Assembly: GCA_019635435.1 (NCBI GenBank)
Contig: JAHBZM010000001.1
Coordinates: 3,596,001-3,660,000, forward strand
Reading direction: 5' to 3'
Length of the DNA stretch: 64,000 nt
Origin: Ramlibacter sp.
GTDB lineage: Bacteria > Pseudomonadota > Gammaproteobacteria > Burkholderiales > Burkholderiaceae_C
Below the pieces are notes generated by a model. That model did no database searches, had not been told where the DNA came from, and saw only the letters and a list, made by a program, of their open reading frames with translations. Position numbers and translations under genes: made by a program. Position 1 is the stretch's first letter. Each line of letters starts with the position of its first letter. Shown in pieces: positions 50,613 through 60,246 of this stretch.

Positions 50613-53132
50613 TCATTCGGCCGCGCGCCGCAGCGTGTCCACCACCGGCCGGGTCAGCACCTCGCGCAGGCCCCACCAGCCAGCCGCCAGCGCCAGCACC
50701 GCGCCGGCCAGCGCGCCCACCAGCGGCACCCACAGCGACACCGTCCACTCAAACTCGAACGCATAGCGCGCCAGCGCCCAGCCGACGGCCGCCGCCACCA
50801 CACTGGCCAGAAAGCCGGCCAGCAGGCCCACGCCGGCCAGTTCGGCGCGCTGCACGTGGCGCAGCAGGCTGGCGCGCGCGCCCACGGCCCGCATGATGGC
50901 GAACTCTCGCGCGCGCTCCTCGCGGGTGGCCGTAACGGCCGCGAACAGCACCACCAGCCCGGCCGCCAGCGTGAAGCCGAACAGGAACTCGATGGCGCGG
51001 ATCACCTTGTCCAGCACGCCCTGCACCTGGTTCAGCGTGGCCGTCATGTCCACGTTGGTGATGTTGGGAAAGGCCCGCACCAGCGCGTTGTCAAAGCCGC
51101 GGGTGGCCGGCGCGCGGAACGCGCTCAGGTAGGTCACGGGCAGGTCGGGCATGCGCGCCACCGGGTACATCACGAAGAAGTTGGCGCGCATCGAGCCCCA
51201 GTCCACCTTGCGCAGCGAGGTCACGCGGGCGCTGCTGTCAATGCCGCCAATGTCAAAGCGCAGCTCGTCGCCCAGCTTCAGGCCCAGGGTCTGGGCAATG
51301 CCCTCTTCCACGCTGATGGCGCCGGCCTCGTCCTCGGTCCAGGCGCCGGCCACGATCTGGTTGTGCTCGGGCTTGCGGCTCGCGTGCGACAGGTTGAACT
51401 CGCGGTCCACCAGGCGCTTGGCCCGCTCGTCGGTGTAGTCGTCCGGCGACACGGCCTTGCCGTTGACCGCCACCAGGCGGCCGCGAATCATCGGAAACCA
51501 GTCAAACTGGCTGACGCCCGCGTCGCGCAGCGCCTTCCGGAAGGCATCGCCCTGCTCGGGCATGACATTGATCACAAAGCGGTTGGGGGCGTCGGGCGGC
51601 GTGGCCTTGCGCCAGCTGCCAATCAGGTCGGTGCGCAGCAGCACCAGCAGGATGAGCGCCAGCAGGCCCACGGCCAGCGCACTGACCTGCACAACCGCAT
51701 AGGCCGGGCGCGCCGAGATCTGGCGCGTGGCCAGCACCAGCCAGCGCGGCGCCGTGGCCTCATTCACACTGCGCCGCAGCAGCTTGACGGCCACCCAGCT
51801 CAGCGAGGCAAACACCGCCACGGCGCCGGCAAAGCCGCCCACGGCAATCAGGCCGAGCTTGAGGTCGGAGCTGGCCGCCAGCAGCAGCGCGGCAAAGCCC
51901 GCCACGCCCAGCCCCAGCACCGCGAGCGAGGCCGGCTTGAGGCCGCCCACGTCACGCCGGATCACGCGCAGCGGCGGCACCTGGGCCAGCTGCAGCACGG
52001 GCGGCAGGCCGAAGGCCGCGAGCAGCGTGAGCCCCATGCCCAGGCCAAAGACCACGGGCCAGAGGCTGGCCGCCGGCAGCGCCGCGTCCATCAGCCCGGA
52101 CAGCAGCCAGACAAACACGTAGTGCACACCGTAGCCCAGCGCCACGCCCAGCGCACTGGCAAACACGCCGATCAGCGCGAACTCCACGGCATAGCCCAGC
52201 GCTATGGTGCGCTGGCTCTGCCCGAGCACGCGCAGCATGGCGCAGTCGTCCAGGTGGTTGGCGGCAAAGCCGCGCGCCGCCAGCGCCACGGCCACGGCCG
52301 ACAGCAGGGCCGACAGCAGGGCCACGAGGTTGAGGAATTTCTTGGCGCGGTCCAGCGTCTGGCGCATCTCGGGGCGGCCGGTCTCCAGCGACTCCAGCCG
52401 CAGGCCGCGCACCTCGGGCTTCTTGACCTCGGCCTCGGCCCAGTTGAGGTACTGGCGCACGGCGGCGTCGGGCCCGGCCACGGCAAAGCGGTAGGTCAGG
52501 CGGCTGGCCGGCTGCACCAGCCGGGTCGCGCCAATGTCGGCCTGGTTGATCATGACGCGCGGCGCAAAGCTCATGAAGCCGGCGCCCCGGTCGGGCTCGG
52601 TCACGATGACGCGTGCAATGCGCAGGCTGGCGTCGCCCAGCAACAGCACGTCGCCCATCTTCAGCGCCAGCGCATCGAGCAGGGGCGCGTCGATCCAGGC
52701 TTCGCCGGGGCCGGGCACCTCGCGCGTGGGCGCGCCCTCGGCCTCGGGCCCCGGCGCCACGCGCAGGCTGCCGCGCAGCGGGTAGCCTGCGCCGACCACC
52801 TTGAGCGCCACCAGCTTGCTGGCGCCCCCTTGCGCCTCGCTGGCGCGGCCCATGGTGGGAAAGCCCAGTGTGGTGACCGACTGCAGGCCCAGCGCCCGGG
52901 CCCGGTCCACAAAGGCCGGCGGCGTGGGGTTGTCGCTGGACACGATGGCATCGCCCCCCAGCAATTGACGCGCGTCACGCGCCAGCCCCCCCTGCAGCCG
53001 GTCGGCAAAAAAGCCGACCGCCGTCAGCGCCGCCACCGCCAGCGTCACGGCCACGATCAGCAGCCGCAGCTCGCCCGCGCGCAAATCGCGCCACAGCGTG
53101 CGCCAGCCCAGGGAAAGAAAGGAAGGGGTCAT
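50613..53132 (-). CDS. FtsX-type ABC transporter permease (YbbP-like)
   Basis: 839 residues from the ATG at 53132 (an upstream ATG at 53168 would add 12). Two FtsX domains flank a large periplasmic region: N-terminal helix near residues 20-45, a four-helix bundle at about 255-420 (LNLVALLSALLSAVAVALAA), then a second periplasmic part with MacB-like PCD and a final four-helix set at about 700-830. This is the long YbbP/LolC-E-like permease class. No ATP-binding subunit lies in the window, so its ATPase must be encoded elsewhere. It probably handles lipoproteins or lipid-modified substrates. Confidence 0.9.
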   Translation of the reverse strand: MTPSFLSLGWRTLWRDLRAGELRLLIVAVTLAVAALTAVGFFADRLQGGLARDARQLLGGDAIVSSDNPTPPAFVDRARALGLQSVTTLGFPTMGRASEAQGGASKLVALKVVGAGYPLRGSLRVAPGPEAEGAPTREVPGPGEAWIDAPLLDALALKMGDVLLLGDASLRIARVIVTEPDRGAGFMSFAPRVMINQADIGATRLVQPASRLTYRFAVAGPDAAVRQYLNWAEAEVKKPEVRGLRLESLETGRPEMRQTLDRAKKFLNLVALLSALLSAVAVALAARGFAANHLDDCAMLRVLGQSQRTIALGYAVEFALIGVFASALGVALGYGVHYVFVWLLSGLMDAALPAASLWPVVFGLGMGLTLLAAFGLPPVLQLAQVPPLRVIRRDVGGLKPASLAVLGLGVAGFAALLLAASSDLKLGLIAVGGFAGAVAVFASLSWVAVKLLRRSVNEATAPRWLVLATRQISARPAYAVVQVSALAVGLLALILLVLLRTDLIGSWRKATPPDAPNRFVINVMPEQGDAFRKALRDAGVSQFDWFPMIRGRLVAVNGKAVSPDDYTDERAKRLVDREFNLSHASRKPEHNQIVAGAWTEDEAGAISVEEGIAQTLGLKLGDELRFDIGGIDSSARVTSLRKVDWGSMRANFFVMYPVARMPDLPVTYLSAFRAPATRGFDNALVRAFPNITNVDMTATLNQVQGVLDKVIRAIEFLFGFTLAAGLVVLFAAVTATREERAREFAIMRAVGARASLLRHVQRAELAGVGLLAGFLASVVAAAVGWALARYAFEFEWTVSLWVPLVGALAGAVLALAAGWWGLREVLTRPVVDTLRRAAE

Positions 53133-53302
53133 CTCGGGGTGAATCCTGTGGGCCCGAGTTTCACGCATTTGGCTTACCCCTGAATGAGCCCGGTCAAGGC
53201 CAAGCCCCGCGCCGCCCGTTGCCAGACGGTGATTTCGGGGGGTTTTGCACGCTTCCCGGGGGAATGAGACGCCCAGCCCTGTTCACCGGCAAGGCGATCC
53301 GC

Positions 53303-53308
53303 TATAAG
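53303..53308 (+). promoter_or_regulatory. Possible -10 of the exoprotein gene
   Basis: TATAAG in an A+T-rich patch (CTATAAGTCGATGTAGCAAA) within the 215-base divergent spacer, 39 bases before the ATG at 53348. No good -35 is seen. Confidence 0.3.
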
Positions 53309-53347
53309 TCGATGTAGCAAAATGTAAACAACACAACCGGGCCCAGC

Positions 53348-56300
53348 ATGCTGTCCACACGATTCCTCCCCGCCGGACAGCGACCGCTGCCCGGCCACTC
53401 CCGGGGCGTGGCCAGCCCTGCCGTTGCGGGCTTCAGGCCGGCAGGGGCGGCCCTGGCGATTGCCGGGGCCTTCATCGGCGCGGCCCAGGCCCAGCCCGTG
53501 GGCCTGCAAGCCATCCACGGCAGCGCCAGCGTGGTCACCCAGGGCCACCAGACCCTGATCACCACCCACAACGGCGCGGGCACCAGCCACAGCGCGCTGG
53601 ACTGGCAAAGCTTCAACATCCCCGCGGGCAGCACCACCCGCTTCCTGCAGCCCGGCGCCGACAGCACCAGCATCAACCGCGTGCTGGGCAACAACCCCAG
53701 CGCCATCTTCGGCACCCTCAGCTCCAACGGCAAGCTGGTGCTGGTCAACCCCGCGGGCATTGCCGTGGGCGCCGGCGCCATCGTGGACACCGCCGGCTTC
53801 ACCGCCTCCACCCTGCGCCTGAGCGATGCCCACGCGCTGGCCGGGCAACTGGTCTTTGGCGGCGACGGCATCGCCAACGGCGAGCTCAGCGTCAACGGCC
53901 GCATCCTGGCGCGCAGCGGCGACATCGTGCTGATCGCCCCGCGCGTGAACACCGGCATCCAGGCCCTGGTCGAATCGCCCAACGGCGCCACCGTGCTGGC
54001 CGCCGGGCAGAAGGCCGAGCTCACCGGGCGCGGGCTGGAAGGCATCCGGCTTGAGTTGCAGGCCCCCGAAGACCAGGCCCTGAACCTGGGCACCCTCAAG
54101 GGCGACGCCGTGGGCGTGTTCGCCGGCACCCTGAAGCACAGCGGCTACATCAGCGCGAACGCGGTCAGCGCCGAGGGCGGCAAGGTCATCCTCAAGGGCC
54201 GCCAGGAGGCCGAGATCAGCGGCCAGATCGTGGCCAGCAAGGGCGCGCTGGGCGGGCAGGTGCAGGCCAGCGCCAGCAAGGTGATGCTCAGGAGCGGCGC
54301 GGTGATCGACGCCAGCGGCGCCCACGGGGGCGGCGAGGTGCTGATCGGCGGGGGCTGGCAGGGCCAGGATGCGCGCGTGGCCAATGCGAGCCAGACCACG
54401 GCCGAGACGGGCAGCACCCTCCGCGCGGACGCCACGGACCATGGCGATGGCGGGACCGTGGTGCTGTGGAGCGATGGCATCACGCGCACCGCCGCGGCCA
54501 TCAGCGCCCGTGGCGGCGTGGATGGCGGCAATGGCGGGCAGGTGGAAACCTCGGGCAAGGCGCTGCTGGATGTCCAGTCGGCCGCCACCGTGAACGCGCG
54601 GGCCGCCACAGGCCTGGCCGGCAACTGGCTGCTGGACCCGTACGAAATCGTGATCGCCAGCGTGGGCGGGCCGGCTGTCTCGCCCACCTTCCCCGGCACC
54701 TATGGCGGGGAGGGCACGGCCCAGTCGTCCTACATTGCCCCTTCCATCATCGAGACCGCCCTGAATTCCGGCGGCAACGTCACCATCAAGACCAGCGGGC
54801 CGGCCACGGCCCCCGCCCCCGACGAATCGCAGATCCGCGTGGCGGAAAACATCACCAAGTCGGCCGGCAGCGCCGCCACGCTCAAGCTCGTGGCGCATGG
54901 CGATGTGGTGATTGACTCCGGCGTCACCCTCAGCTCCTCCACCGGTGCGCTCAACCTGGACTTCCAGTCGGGCCGTTCCTTTGACAGCAGCGTGGCCTCG
55001 AGCACCGGCGGCACGGTCAGGCTGATGACCGGCGCCGTGCTGGGCTCCAACGGGGGCAGCATCAGCCTCAAGGGCACGGGGGGCAACGCCGGCAACGGCG
55101 TGGACCTGACCGACGCCGTGGTGAACGCAGGCGCCGGCCAGGTGGACATTGCGGGCACGTCCACGGCCGGCATCGGCGCCCAGATCCTCAGGTTCACGGG
55201 GACCCCCGTGATCACCGGGGGCCTGGTCACCATCGACGGCAGCACCGCCACCGGGGCCCAGGGCGTGTTGATCGACCGCGCCACCGTCAATGCCTCCAGT
55301 GGCCTGACGGTGCAGAGCCTGACCTCGCGCGTGCTGCTGACCGGCACGACCCTGACGGCCTCGGGCGGCAACCTGCTGGTCAAGGGCCGGGGCACCAGCG
55401 ATGGCGCCGCGCCCACCTCCAGCGCGCTGGCAATCAAGGACAGCAGCGCCGTGGCCAGCCTGATCCAGAACACCGGTGCCGGCACCGTGGCCCTGGATGG
55501 CGAGCTCACCAGCCACACGGCCAGCTTCGGCTCCCCCAGCGCCCTGCTGCTGGCCAACGCCACCGTGTCCTCGGCGGGCGGCGCCTTGACGCTGAGCGGC
55601 GTGACCGGCAACTCGGGCTATGTGGAAGGCACGGCGGGCGTGCGGCTGGACAGCGGCGCCGTCGTCTCCAGCAGCGGCCCCATCACGGTGACCGGCACCG
55701 CTGGATCGACGTCCTATGTGAACAGCCGGGGCATCCTGTCCAACACCGGCTCCACCATCGTCAGCACGGGCGGCAGCGTCACGCTGAACGGCACTTTCAA
55801 CAACCCCTCGGCGGCCAACGGTGCCGCCGTGCGGATCGACGGCCAGGTCCAGGCCAACGGCCTGCTGCAGGTCACGGGCGGCGCCACCGTGGGCGGCAGC
55901 GCGGGCACGGGCGTGGACATTGGGGCCACGGGGCAACTGATCGGCGGCCCGGGCGGGCTCACGGTCACGGGCAGCGTGTCCTCCGCGACCACGGCCACGG
56001 CGATCGTGGCCACCACCATCGCAGGCAATTTGACCTCCAGCGGCAACATTGCCATCAACGGCACGGCGTCGGCGCCCAGCGCTTCGGGCGTCAAGGGGGT
56101 CGAGCTGGCCGGGGGCAGCGTGAGCGCCAGCGGTGCCGCCACCCTCACCGTGACCGGCTCGGGCACCCCGCCGCCGGCCCCGGCGAGCTCATACGACGTG
56201 TCCGTGGCAGGCACCACGCTCAGCACCGCGGGCGGCGAGATCAAGCTGGTGGGCGACCGCATTGCCATTGCGAGCACCGTCAACTCGGGCGCCGGGCGCA

Positions 56301-59300
56301 CCGTGATCACGCCCTTCTCGACCAACCGGTCCATCACGCTGGGCGGCAGCAGCGAAACCGCCGCGCTCAACCTGTCGGCTTCCGAGGTGAACAACATCAC
56401 GGCCTCGGTTCTGGTGGTGGGCGGGGGCACCTACACCGGCGGCATCTCCATTGGTAGCACCGGTGGCGTCATCAACCCGGTGGGCACCTCGGCACTGAGC
56501 CTGATCAACAGCAACGTCTCGGGCCCGGGCATCTCGCAGAGCGCGGCGCTCACCGTGGCCAACCTGAACGCCGATGCCGTGACCGTCAGCCTCAACAACG
56601 CCGGCAACCAGGTCGGCCAGGTCAGCGGCCGGGCCTATGCGGGGGTGTTCGAGATGAAGAGCACCAGCGCCCTGCAGATCGGCACGGTCGACGGCATCGC
56701 GGGCGTGGTGGGCAGCACCACCGGGCTGATCAACATCGAGAGTGCGGGCGCCCTGACGGTGAACCAGAGCGTGTTCTCGGTCAACGGCCCCGTCACCCTC
56801 AAGGGCAATGGCATCACCCTGGGACCGGGCAAGACAGTCTCCAGCGCCTCGGGCTCGGCCACGGTGACACTGGATGCGCTGGGCACCGGCGCCCTGGCAC
56901 TGGCCAACGGCGCGGTCGCGGGTGCCAATGTGTCGCTGACCAACGCCACATCGGCCAGCCTGGGCGATGTCACGGCCAGCACCGCCCTGGCGCTCACCAG
57001 CATCAGCGGCGCCATCGGGCAGCAAGTCGCCACATCCTTGAATGTCGGGCAGCTCAGCGGCAACAGCCTGGGCGGGGCCGTCAACCTGGCCAACACGGGC
57101 AACCAGATCAACAGTGTGGGCACGCTGGCCAGTGCGTCGGGCGGCATCACGCTGTACGACAGCACGGGCAACCTGGACATCGACGGCGCGATCACCGGTG
57201 GCAGCGGCAGCGTGTTCGTCCACACCGCCGGCCAGCTGACGCAGAACCAGGCCATCAGCAGCACGGCCAGCGCCGACGCCATCGTGCTGGCCGCCGGGAG
57301 CAACTACATCAACACCAACGGCGCCGCCGCATTGACCGCCAGCGGCGGGCGCTGGCTGGTGTACTCCACATCGCCCGCGGGCAACACCTTTGGTGGCCTG
57401 CTCTCGGGCAACAACGCGGTCTACAACGCCACCATCGCGACCGACGCGCCGGGCACCATCGCGGCCGGCAACCGCTACGTCTTCTCGCAGCAACCCGGCC
57501 TGACCGTCACCGCCAACGCCCAGAGCCGGGTCTATGACGGAACGGCCAGCTTCGCCTCGCCCACCCACTCGGTCAGCGGCCTGGTCAACGCAGCAACCTA
57601 TGGCAACGTCTTCACCCAGGACGGCTTGACCGGTTCGCTCGCCGTGACCGCGCCCGGGCGCAATGTGGGCACCTATGCGATAGGCCTGGGCACCCTGGTG
57701 ACGCCCGGCGGCTACAACCTGACCTATGTGCCGGCCAACGCGAGCGTGACGGCCGCGCCGTTGTCGATCTCGGCCGTGGGCGACAGCCGTGCCTTTGACG
57801 GCGGCACCGCGTCGGCGGCCATCCCCACCTTTGGCACCCTGGGCAGTGGCGACACGCTCACCGGCCTGAGCCAGTCATTCACCAGCAAGAACGTGCTGGG
57901 CGCCAACGCCAGCACCCTGCAGGTCAACGGTGGCTACACGCTCAACGACGGCAACGGGGGCCTCAACTACACCGTCACCACCAACACCGCCCCGGGCACC
58001 ATCACCCCCGCGGCGCTCACGGTTAGCACCACCAATGTCAACCGCGTGTATGACGGCACGACCAACGCCGCGGGTTCGGCCACCGTGACCGGCGGCTCCC
58101 TGTTTGGCGGCGACACCCTGAGCGGCGGCAGCTTTGCGTTCGTGAGCAGGAACGCGGGCAGCAACCTGACCGTCAACGTCGGCGGGGTGACCGTCAACGA
58201 CGGCAATGGCGGCGCCAACTACGCCGTCAGCCACGCGCCCAACACCACCAGCAACATCACGCCGGCGCCGCTGTCGGTGACCACCAGCGACGTCTCGCGC
58301 GTGTACGACGGCACCACCGCCGCCGCCGGGACCGCCGTGGTGTCGGCCGGCACCCTGTTTGGCGCGGACACGCTGACCGGCGGTGTCTTCAATTTCGCGG
58401 ACCGCAACGTGGGCACGGGCAAGACCGTGAACGTGGCCAGCGTCACGGTCAATGACGGCAATGGCGGCGCCAACTACGTGGTCACGCCCGTTGCCAACAC
58501 CAACAGCACCATCCTGGTCCGCCCGCTGTCCACCTGGAGCGGCGCCGCATCAGACGGGCTCTGGAGTTCAGCCGGCAACTGGGACGCGCTGCCCGACGCA
58601 TCCAACGTGCAGGCGGTGAGCATTCCGGTTGGCGCCACGGTGGTGTACGACCTGCCGGGCAACACCAGCCTGCAGACGCTGACCAGCAACGGCAGCCTGG
58701 CGCTGAACAGCGGCAGCCTGATCATGGCGGGCAGCCTGAACACCGCGGACTACAGCCAGGGCGGCGGAGCGCTCAGCGGCGCGGGCTCCCTGTATGTCGG
58801 CAACAGCTTCAGCCAGACCAGCGGCGCCATCACGCTGGGCGGCCCGGTCACCATCACACAAACCAGCGGCAACCTTGCGGTGGGCCCCATCAGCGCCTCA
58901 TCGATCAGCCTGTCCGCCCCCGCCGGCGACATCACCCAGGGCGGCGCGCTGGTCACCCCCGGGCAGCTGTCGGCCCAGTCCCAGTCGGGGATTGCACTGA
59001 ACCTGGCCGGCAACCAGGTGGCCACCTTCCTGGCCAGCACCTCGAGCACGGGCAACATCGACCTGACCAACACCGGCGCGCTGGACCTGGCGGGCGTGTC
59101 GACGGCCAACGGCGGCATCACCGTGCTCAACACCGGCGGCATCAACACCGTGGGCGCGATCGTCGCGGCCGGCGGCCATGTGAGCATCACCGCCAACAGC
59201 CCGTTGACCGTTGGCGCCGCGGGGATCAATGCCACCGGCAACATCACGCTCACCGCGTCCAACCTCACCAGCACCGGCAACATGACGCTGAACGGCAATG

Positions 59301-59911
59301 TCTCGTCCAGCTCCGGCACGGTGGTCCTGAACGCCGCCAATGACCTGACGCAGAACGCCGGGGTGTCCGGCCCCGCCGGCGTCACGGGCACCGCGGGCAA
59401 CACCGTGACCTTTGGCCCCTCGGCCACCAGCACGGGCACGCCTGTGCTGTACACGGCCAATGGCACGCCGGTGGCGGCGCCCACGCCCCCCGCGCCCGCG
59501 CCGGCACCCGCGCCCACGCCGGTCCCCACGCCTCCGCCACCACCGGCACCTGCACCGACGCCCACGCCACCGCCACCGCCACCGCCACCACCACCGCCCG
59601 CGCCGCAACCCCCTCCTGCGCCACCGCCCCCTTCGGCCCCGCCGCCTGCACCGGCCCCCGAGCCGGCACCCCCGCCGCCACCGCCACCGCCACCGGCACC
59701 TGCCTCCACGACACCCGTGGTGGATCGCATCGCGGACATCCTGCGCAACGACGCCTCACGCGCGGAGATCCAGAACGTGCTCCAGGAAGTGGACAACACC
59801 GTCACCCGCTTCGTGAAGCTGCTCATCACCGAAGAGGACCGGCAGGCCGCCGACAAGAAGAAGGACAAGGGCGAGACCGTCGCGGCGATCACCGACCAGC
59901 AGTGCAAATAG
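53348..59911 (+). CDS. Two-partner-secretion exoprotein with YDG repeats (filamentous-haemagglutinin type)
   Basis: 2187 residues. After a long signal peptide (about 1-48, ending GAAQA-Q), the TPS domain (about 49-300) shows the N-rich haemagglutination-activity pattern: LDWQSFNIPAGSTTRFLQPG, RVLGNNPSAIFG, NGKLVLVNPAGIAVG. A long beta-helix built from Gly/Ser/Thr-rich repeats follows (about 300-1390), then four YDG-type units of about 84 residues starting near residues 1394, 1480, 1566 and 1650 (RVYDGT/RAFDGG), more beta-helix, a Pro/Ala linker (about 2044-2120) and a charged tail ending in CK. It is a surface or secreted adhesin. Its TpsB transporter is not in the window. Confidence 0.9.
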   Translation: MLSTRFLPAGQRPLPGHSRGVASPAVAGFRPAGAALAIAGAFIGAAQAQPVGLQAIHGSASVVTQGHQTLITTHNGAGTSHSALDWQSFNIPAGSTTRFLQPGADSTSINRVLGNNPSAIFGTLSSNGKLVLVNPAGIAVGAGAIVDTAGFTASTLRLSDAHALAGQLVFGGDGIANGELSVNGRILARSGDIVLIAPRVNTGIQALVESPNGATVLAAGQKAELTGRGLEGIRLELQAPEDQALNLGTLKGDAVGVFAGTLKHSGYISANAVSAEGGKVILKGRQEAEISGQIVASKGALGGQVQASASKVMLRSGAVIDASGAHGGGEVLIGGGWQGQDARVANASQTTAETGSTLRADATDHGDGGTVVLWSDGITRTAAAISARGGVDGGNGGQVETSGKALLDVQSAATVNARAATGLAGNWLLDPYEIVIASVGGPAVSPTFPGTYGGEGTAQSSYIAPSIIETALNSGGNVTIKTSGPATAPAPDESQIRVAENITKSAGSAATLKLVAHGDVVIDSGVTLSSSTGALNLDFQSGRSFDSSVASSTGGTVRLMTGAVLGSNGGSISLKGTGGNAGNGVDLTDAVVNAGAGQVDIAGTSTAGIGAQILRFTGTPVITGGLVTIDGSTATGAQGVLIDRATVNASSGLTVQSLTSRVLLTGTTLTASGGNLLVKGRGTSDGAAPTSSALAIKDSSAVASLIQNTGAGTVALDGELTSHTASFGSPSALLLANATVSSAGGALTLSGVTGNSGYVEGTAGVRLDSGAVVSSSGPITVTGTAGSTSYVNSRGILSNTGSTIVSTGGSVTLNGTFNNPSAANGAAVRIDGQVQANGLLQVTGGATVGGSAGTGVDIGATGQLIGGPGGLTVTGSVSSATTATAIVATTIAGNLTSSGNIAINGTASAPSASGVKGVELAGGSVSASGAATLTVTGSGTPPPAPASSYDVSVAGTTLSTAGGEIKLVGDRIAIASTVNSGAGRTVITPFSTNRSITLGGSSETAALNLSASEVNNITASVLVVGGGTYTGGISIGSTGGVINPVGTSALSLINSNVSGPGISQSAALTVANLNADAVTVSLNNAGNQVGQVSGRAYAGVFEMKSTSALQIGTVDGIAGVVGSTTGLINIESAGALTVNQSVFSVNGPVTLKGNGITLGPGKTVSSASGSATVTLDALGTGALALANGAVAGANVSLTNATSASLGDVTASTALALTSISGAIGQQVATSLNVGQLSGNSLGGAVNLANTGNQINSVGTLASASGGITLYDSTGNLDIDGAITGGSGSVFVHTAGQLTQNQAISSTASADAIVLAAGSNYINTNGAAALTASGGRWLVYSTSPAGNTFGGLLSGNNAVYNATIATDAPGTIAAGNRYVFSQQPGLTVTANAQSRVYDGTASFASPTHSVSGLVNAATYGNVFTQDGLTGSLAVTAPGRNVGTYAIGLGTLVTPGGYNLTYVPANASVTAAPLSISAVGDSRAFDGGTASAAIPTFGTLGSGDTLTGLSQSFTSKNVLGANASTLQVNGGYTLNDGNGGLNYTVTTNTAPGTITPAALTVSTTNVNRVYDGTTNAAGSATVTGGSLFGGDTLSGGSFAFVSRNAGSNLTVNVGGVTVNDGNGGANYAVSHAPNTTSNITPAPLSVTTSDVSRVYDGTTAAAGTAVVSAGTLFGADTLTGGVFNFADRNVGTGKTVNVASVTVNDGNGGANYVVTPVANTNSTILVRPLSTWSGAASDGLWSSAGNWDALPDASNVQAVSIPVGATVVYDLPGNTSLQTLTSNGSLALNSGSLIMAGSLNTADYSQGGGALSGAGSLYVGNSFSQTSGAITLGGPVTITQTSGNLAVGPISASSISLSAPAGDITQGGALVTPGQLSAQSQSGIALNLAGNQVATFLASTSSTGNIDLTNTGALDLAGVSTANGGITVLNTGGINTVGAIVAAGGHVSITANSPLTVGAAGINATGNITLTASNLTSTGNMTLNGNVSSSSGTVVLNAANDLTQNAGVSGPAGVTGTAGNTVTFGPSATSTGTPVLYTANGTPVAAPTPPAPAPAPAPTPVPTPPPPPAPAPTPTPPPPPPPPPPPAPQPPPAPPPPSAPPPAPAPEPAPPPPPPPPPAPASTTPVVDRIADILRNDASRAEIQNVLQEVDNTVTRFVKLLITEEDRQAADKKKDKGETVAAITDQQCK
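57520..58510 (+). repeat. Tandem YDG-domain repeats in the exoprotein
   Basis: About four units of roughly 250 bases, each encoding a (R)VYDGT..A segment followed by FGADTLTGG-like and VNDGNGG(A)NY segments. The copies at about 58040 and 58290 are the most similar, suggesting recent duplication or conversion. Confidence 0.7.
59480..59700 (+). repeat. Proline-rich low-complexity tract
   Basis: Dense CCN and GCN codons encode alternating P-A, P-T and poly-P runs near the C-terminus of the exoprotein. Prone to length change by slippage. Confidence 0.75.
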
Positions 59912-59917
59912 GTCTTT

Positions 59918-59970
59918 CAGGCCTGTAGTCCAGGACTGGCGGCCACTGTTCGCTATCAAAAGGGTAGCGA
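59918..59970 (+). repeat. Dispersed repeat after the exoprotein gene
   Basis: CAGGCCTGTAGTCCAGGACT, GGCGGCCACTGTTCGCTATC, AAAAGGGTAGCG. Fills the convergent spacer between the exoprotein and fdsD, starting seven bases past the stop. Confidence 0.8.
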
Positions 59971-60006
59971 ATGGCCGGCAAGGCCAGCTCGCCGGCGCGG
60001 CCGGTC

Positions 60007-60246
60007 TCAGGCCGGCGCGGGTGCCGGCATCAGCATCTGCCGGTGGCTTTGCACCGCCTGCACCACGATGTCGCTGGCGCCGCTGCCGCCAGCATCAATC
60101 AACGCGATGAACTGCCGGCGCATGCGCGGGTCCCAGAACTTCTTGAGGTGGATGGCAATGCCCTCGAGCGCCTCGGGCCGGTCGGGCATGGCTTCAAAGA
60201 AGGTGCCAATGCGGTTGGCCATGTGGATGAGGTTGTCACTGTCCAT
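60007..60246 (-). CDS. fdsD: NAD-dependent formate dehydrogenase, delta subunit
   Basis: 79 residues from the ATG at 60246. Matches the small FdsD subunit (LIHMANRIGTFFEAMPDRPE, HLKKFWDPRMRRQFIALID). It is required for full activity or assembly of the soluble molybdenum formate dehydrogenase. It overlaps the end of fdhD by 11 bases, as in the standard fdsGBA-fdhD(C)-fdsD order. Confidence 0.92.
   Translation of the reverse strand: MDSDNLIHMANRIGTFFEAMPDRPEALEGIAIHLKKFWDPRMRRQFIALIDAGGSGASDIVVQAVQSHRQMLMPAPAPA

Noticed and set aside
50856..53183. 775-codon open frame on the plus strand opposite the FtsX permease
   Set aside because: His/Arg/Gln/Gly-rich shadow of the permease gene; lacks any protein-like motif.
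53174..55936. 920-codon open frame on the minus strand opposite the exoprotein
   Set aside because: It mirrors the G+C-rich exoprotein frame, has an Arg/Ala/Gly/His-rich composition and no domain; the plus-strand protein has clear TPS motifs.
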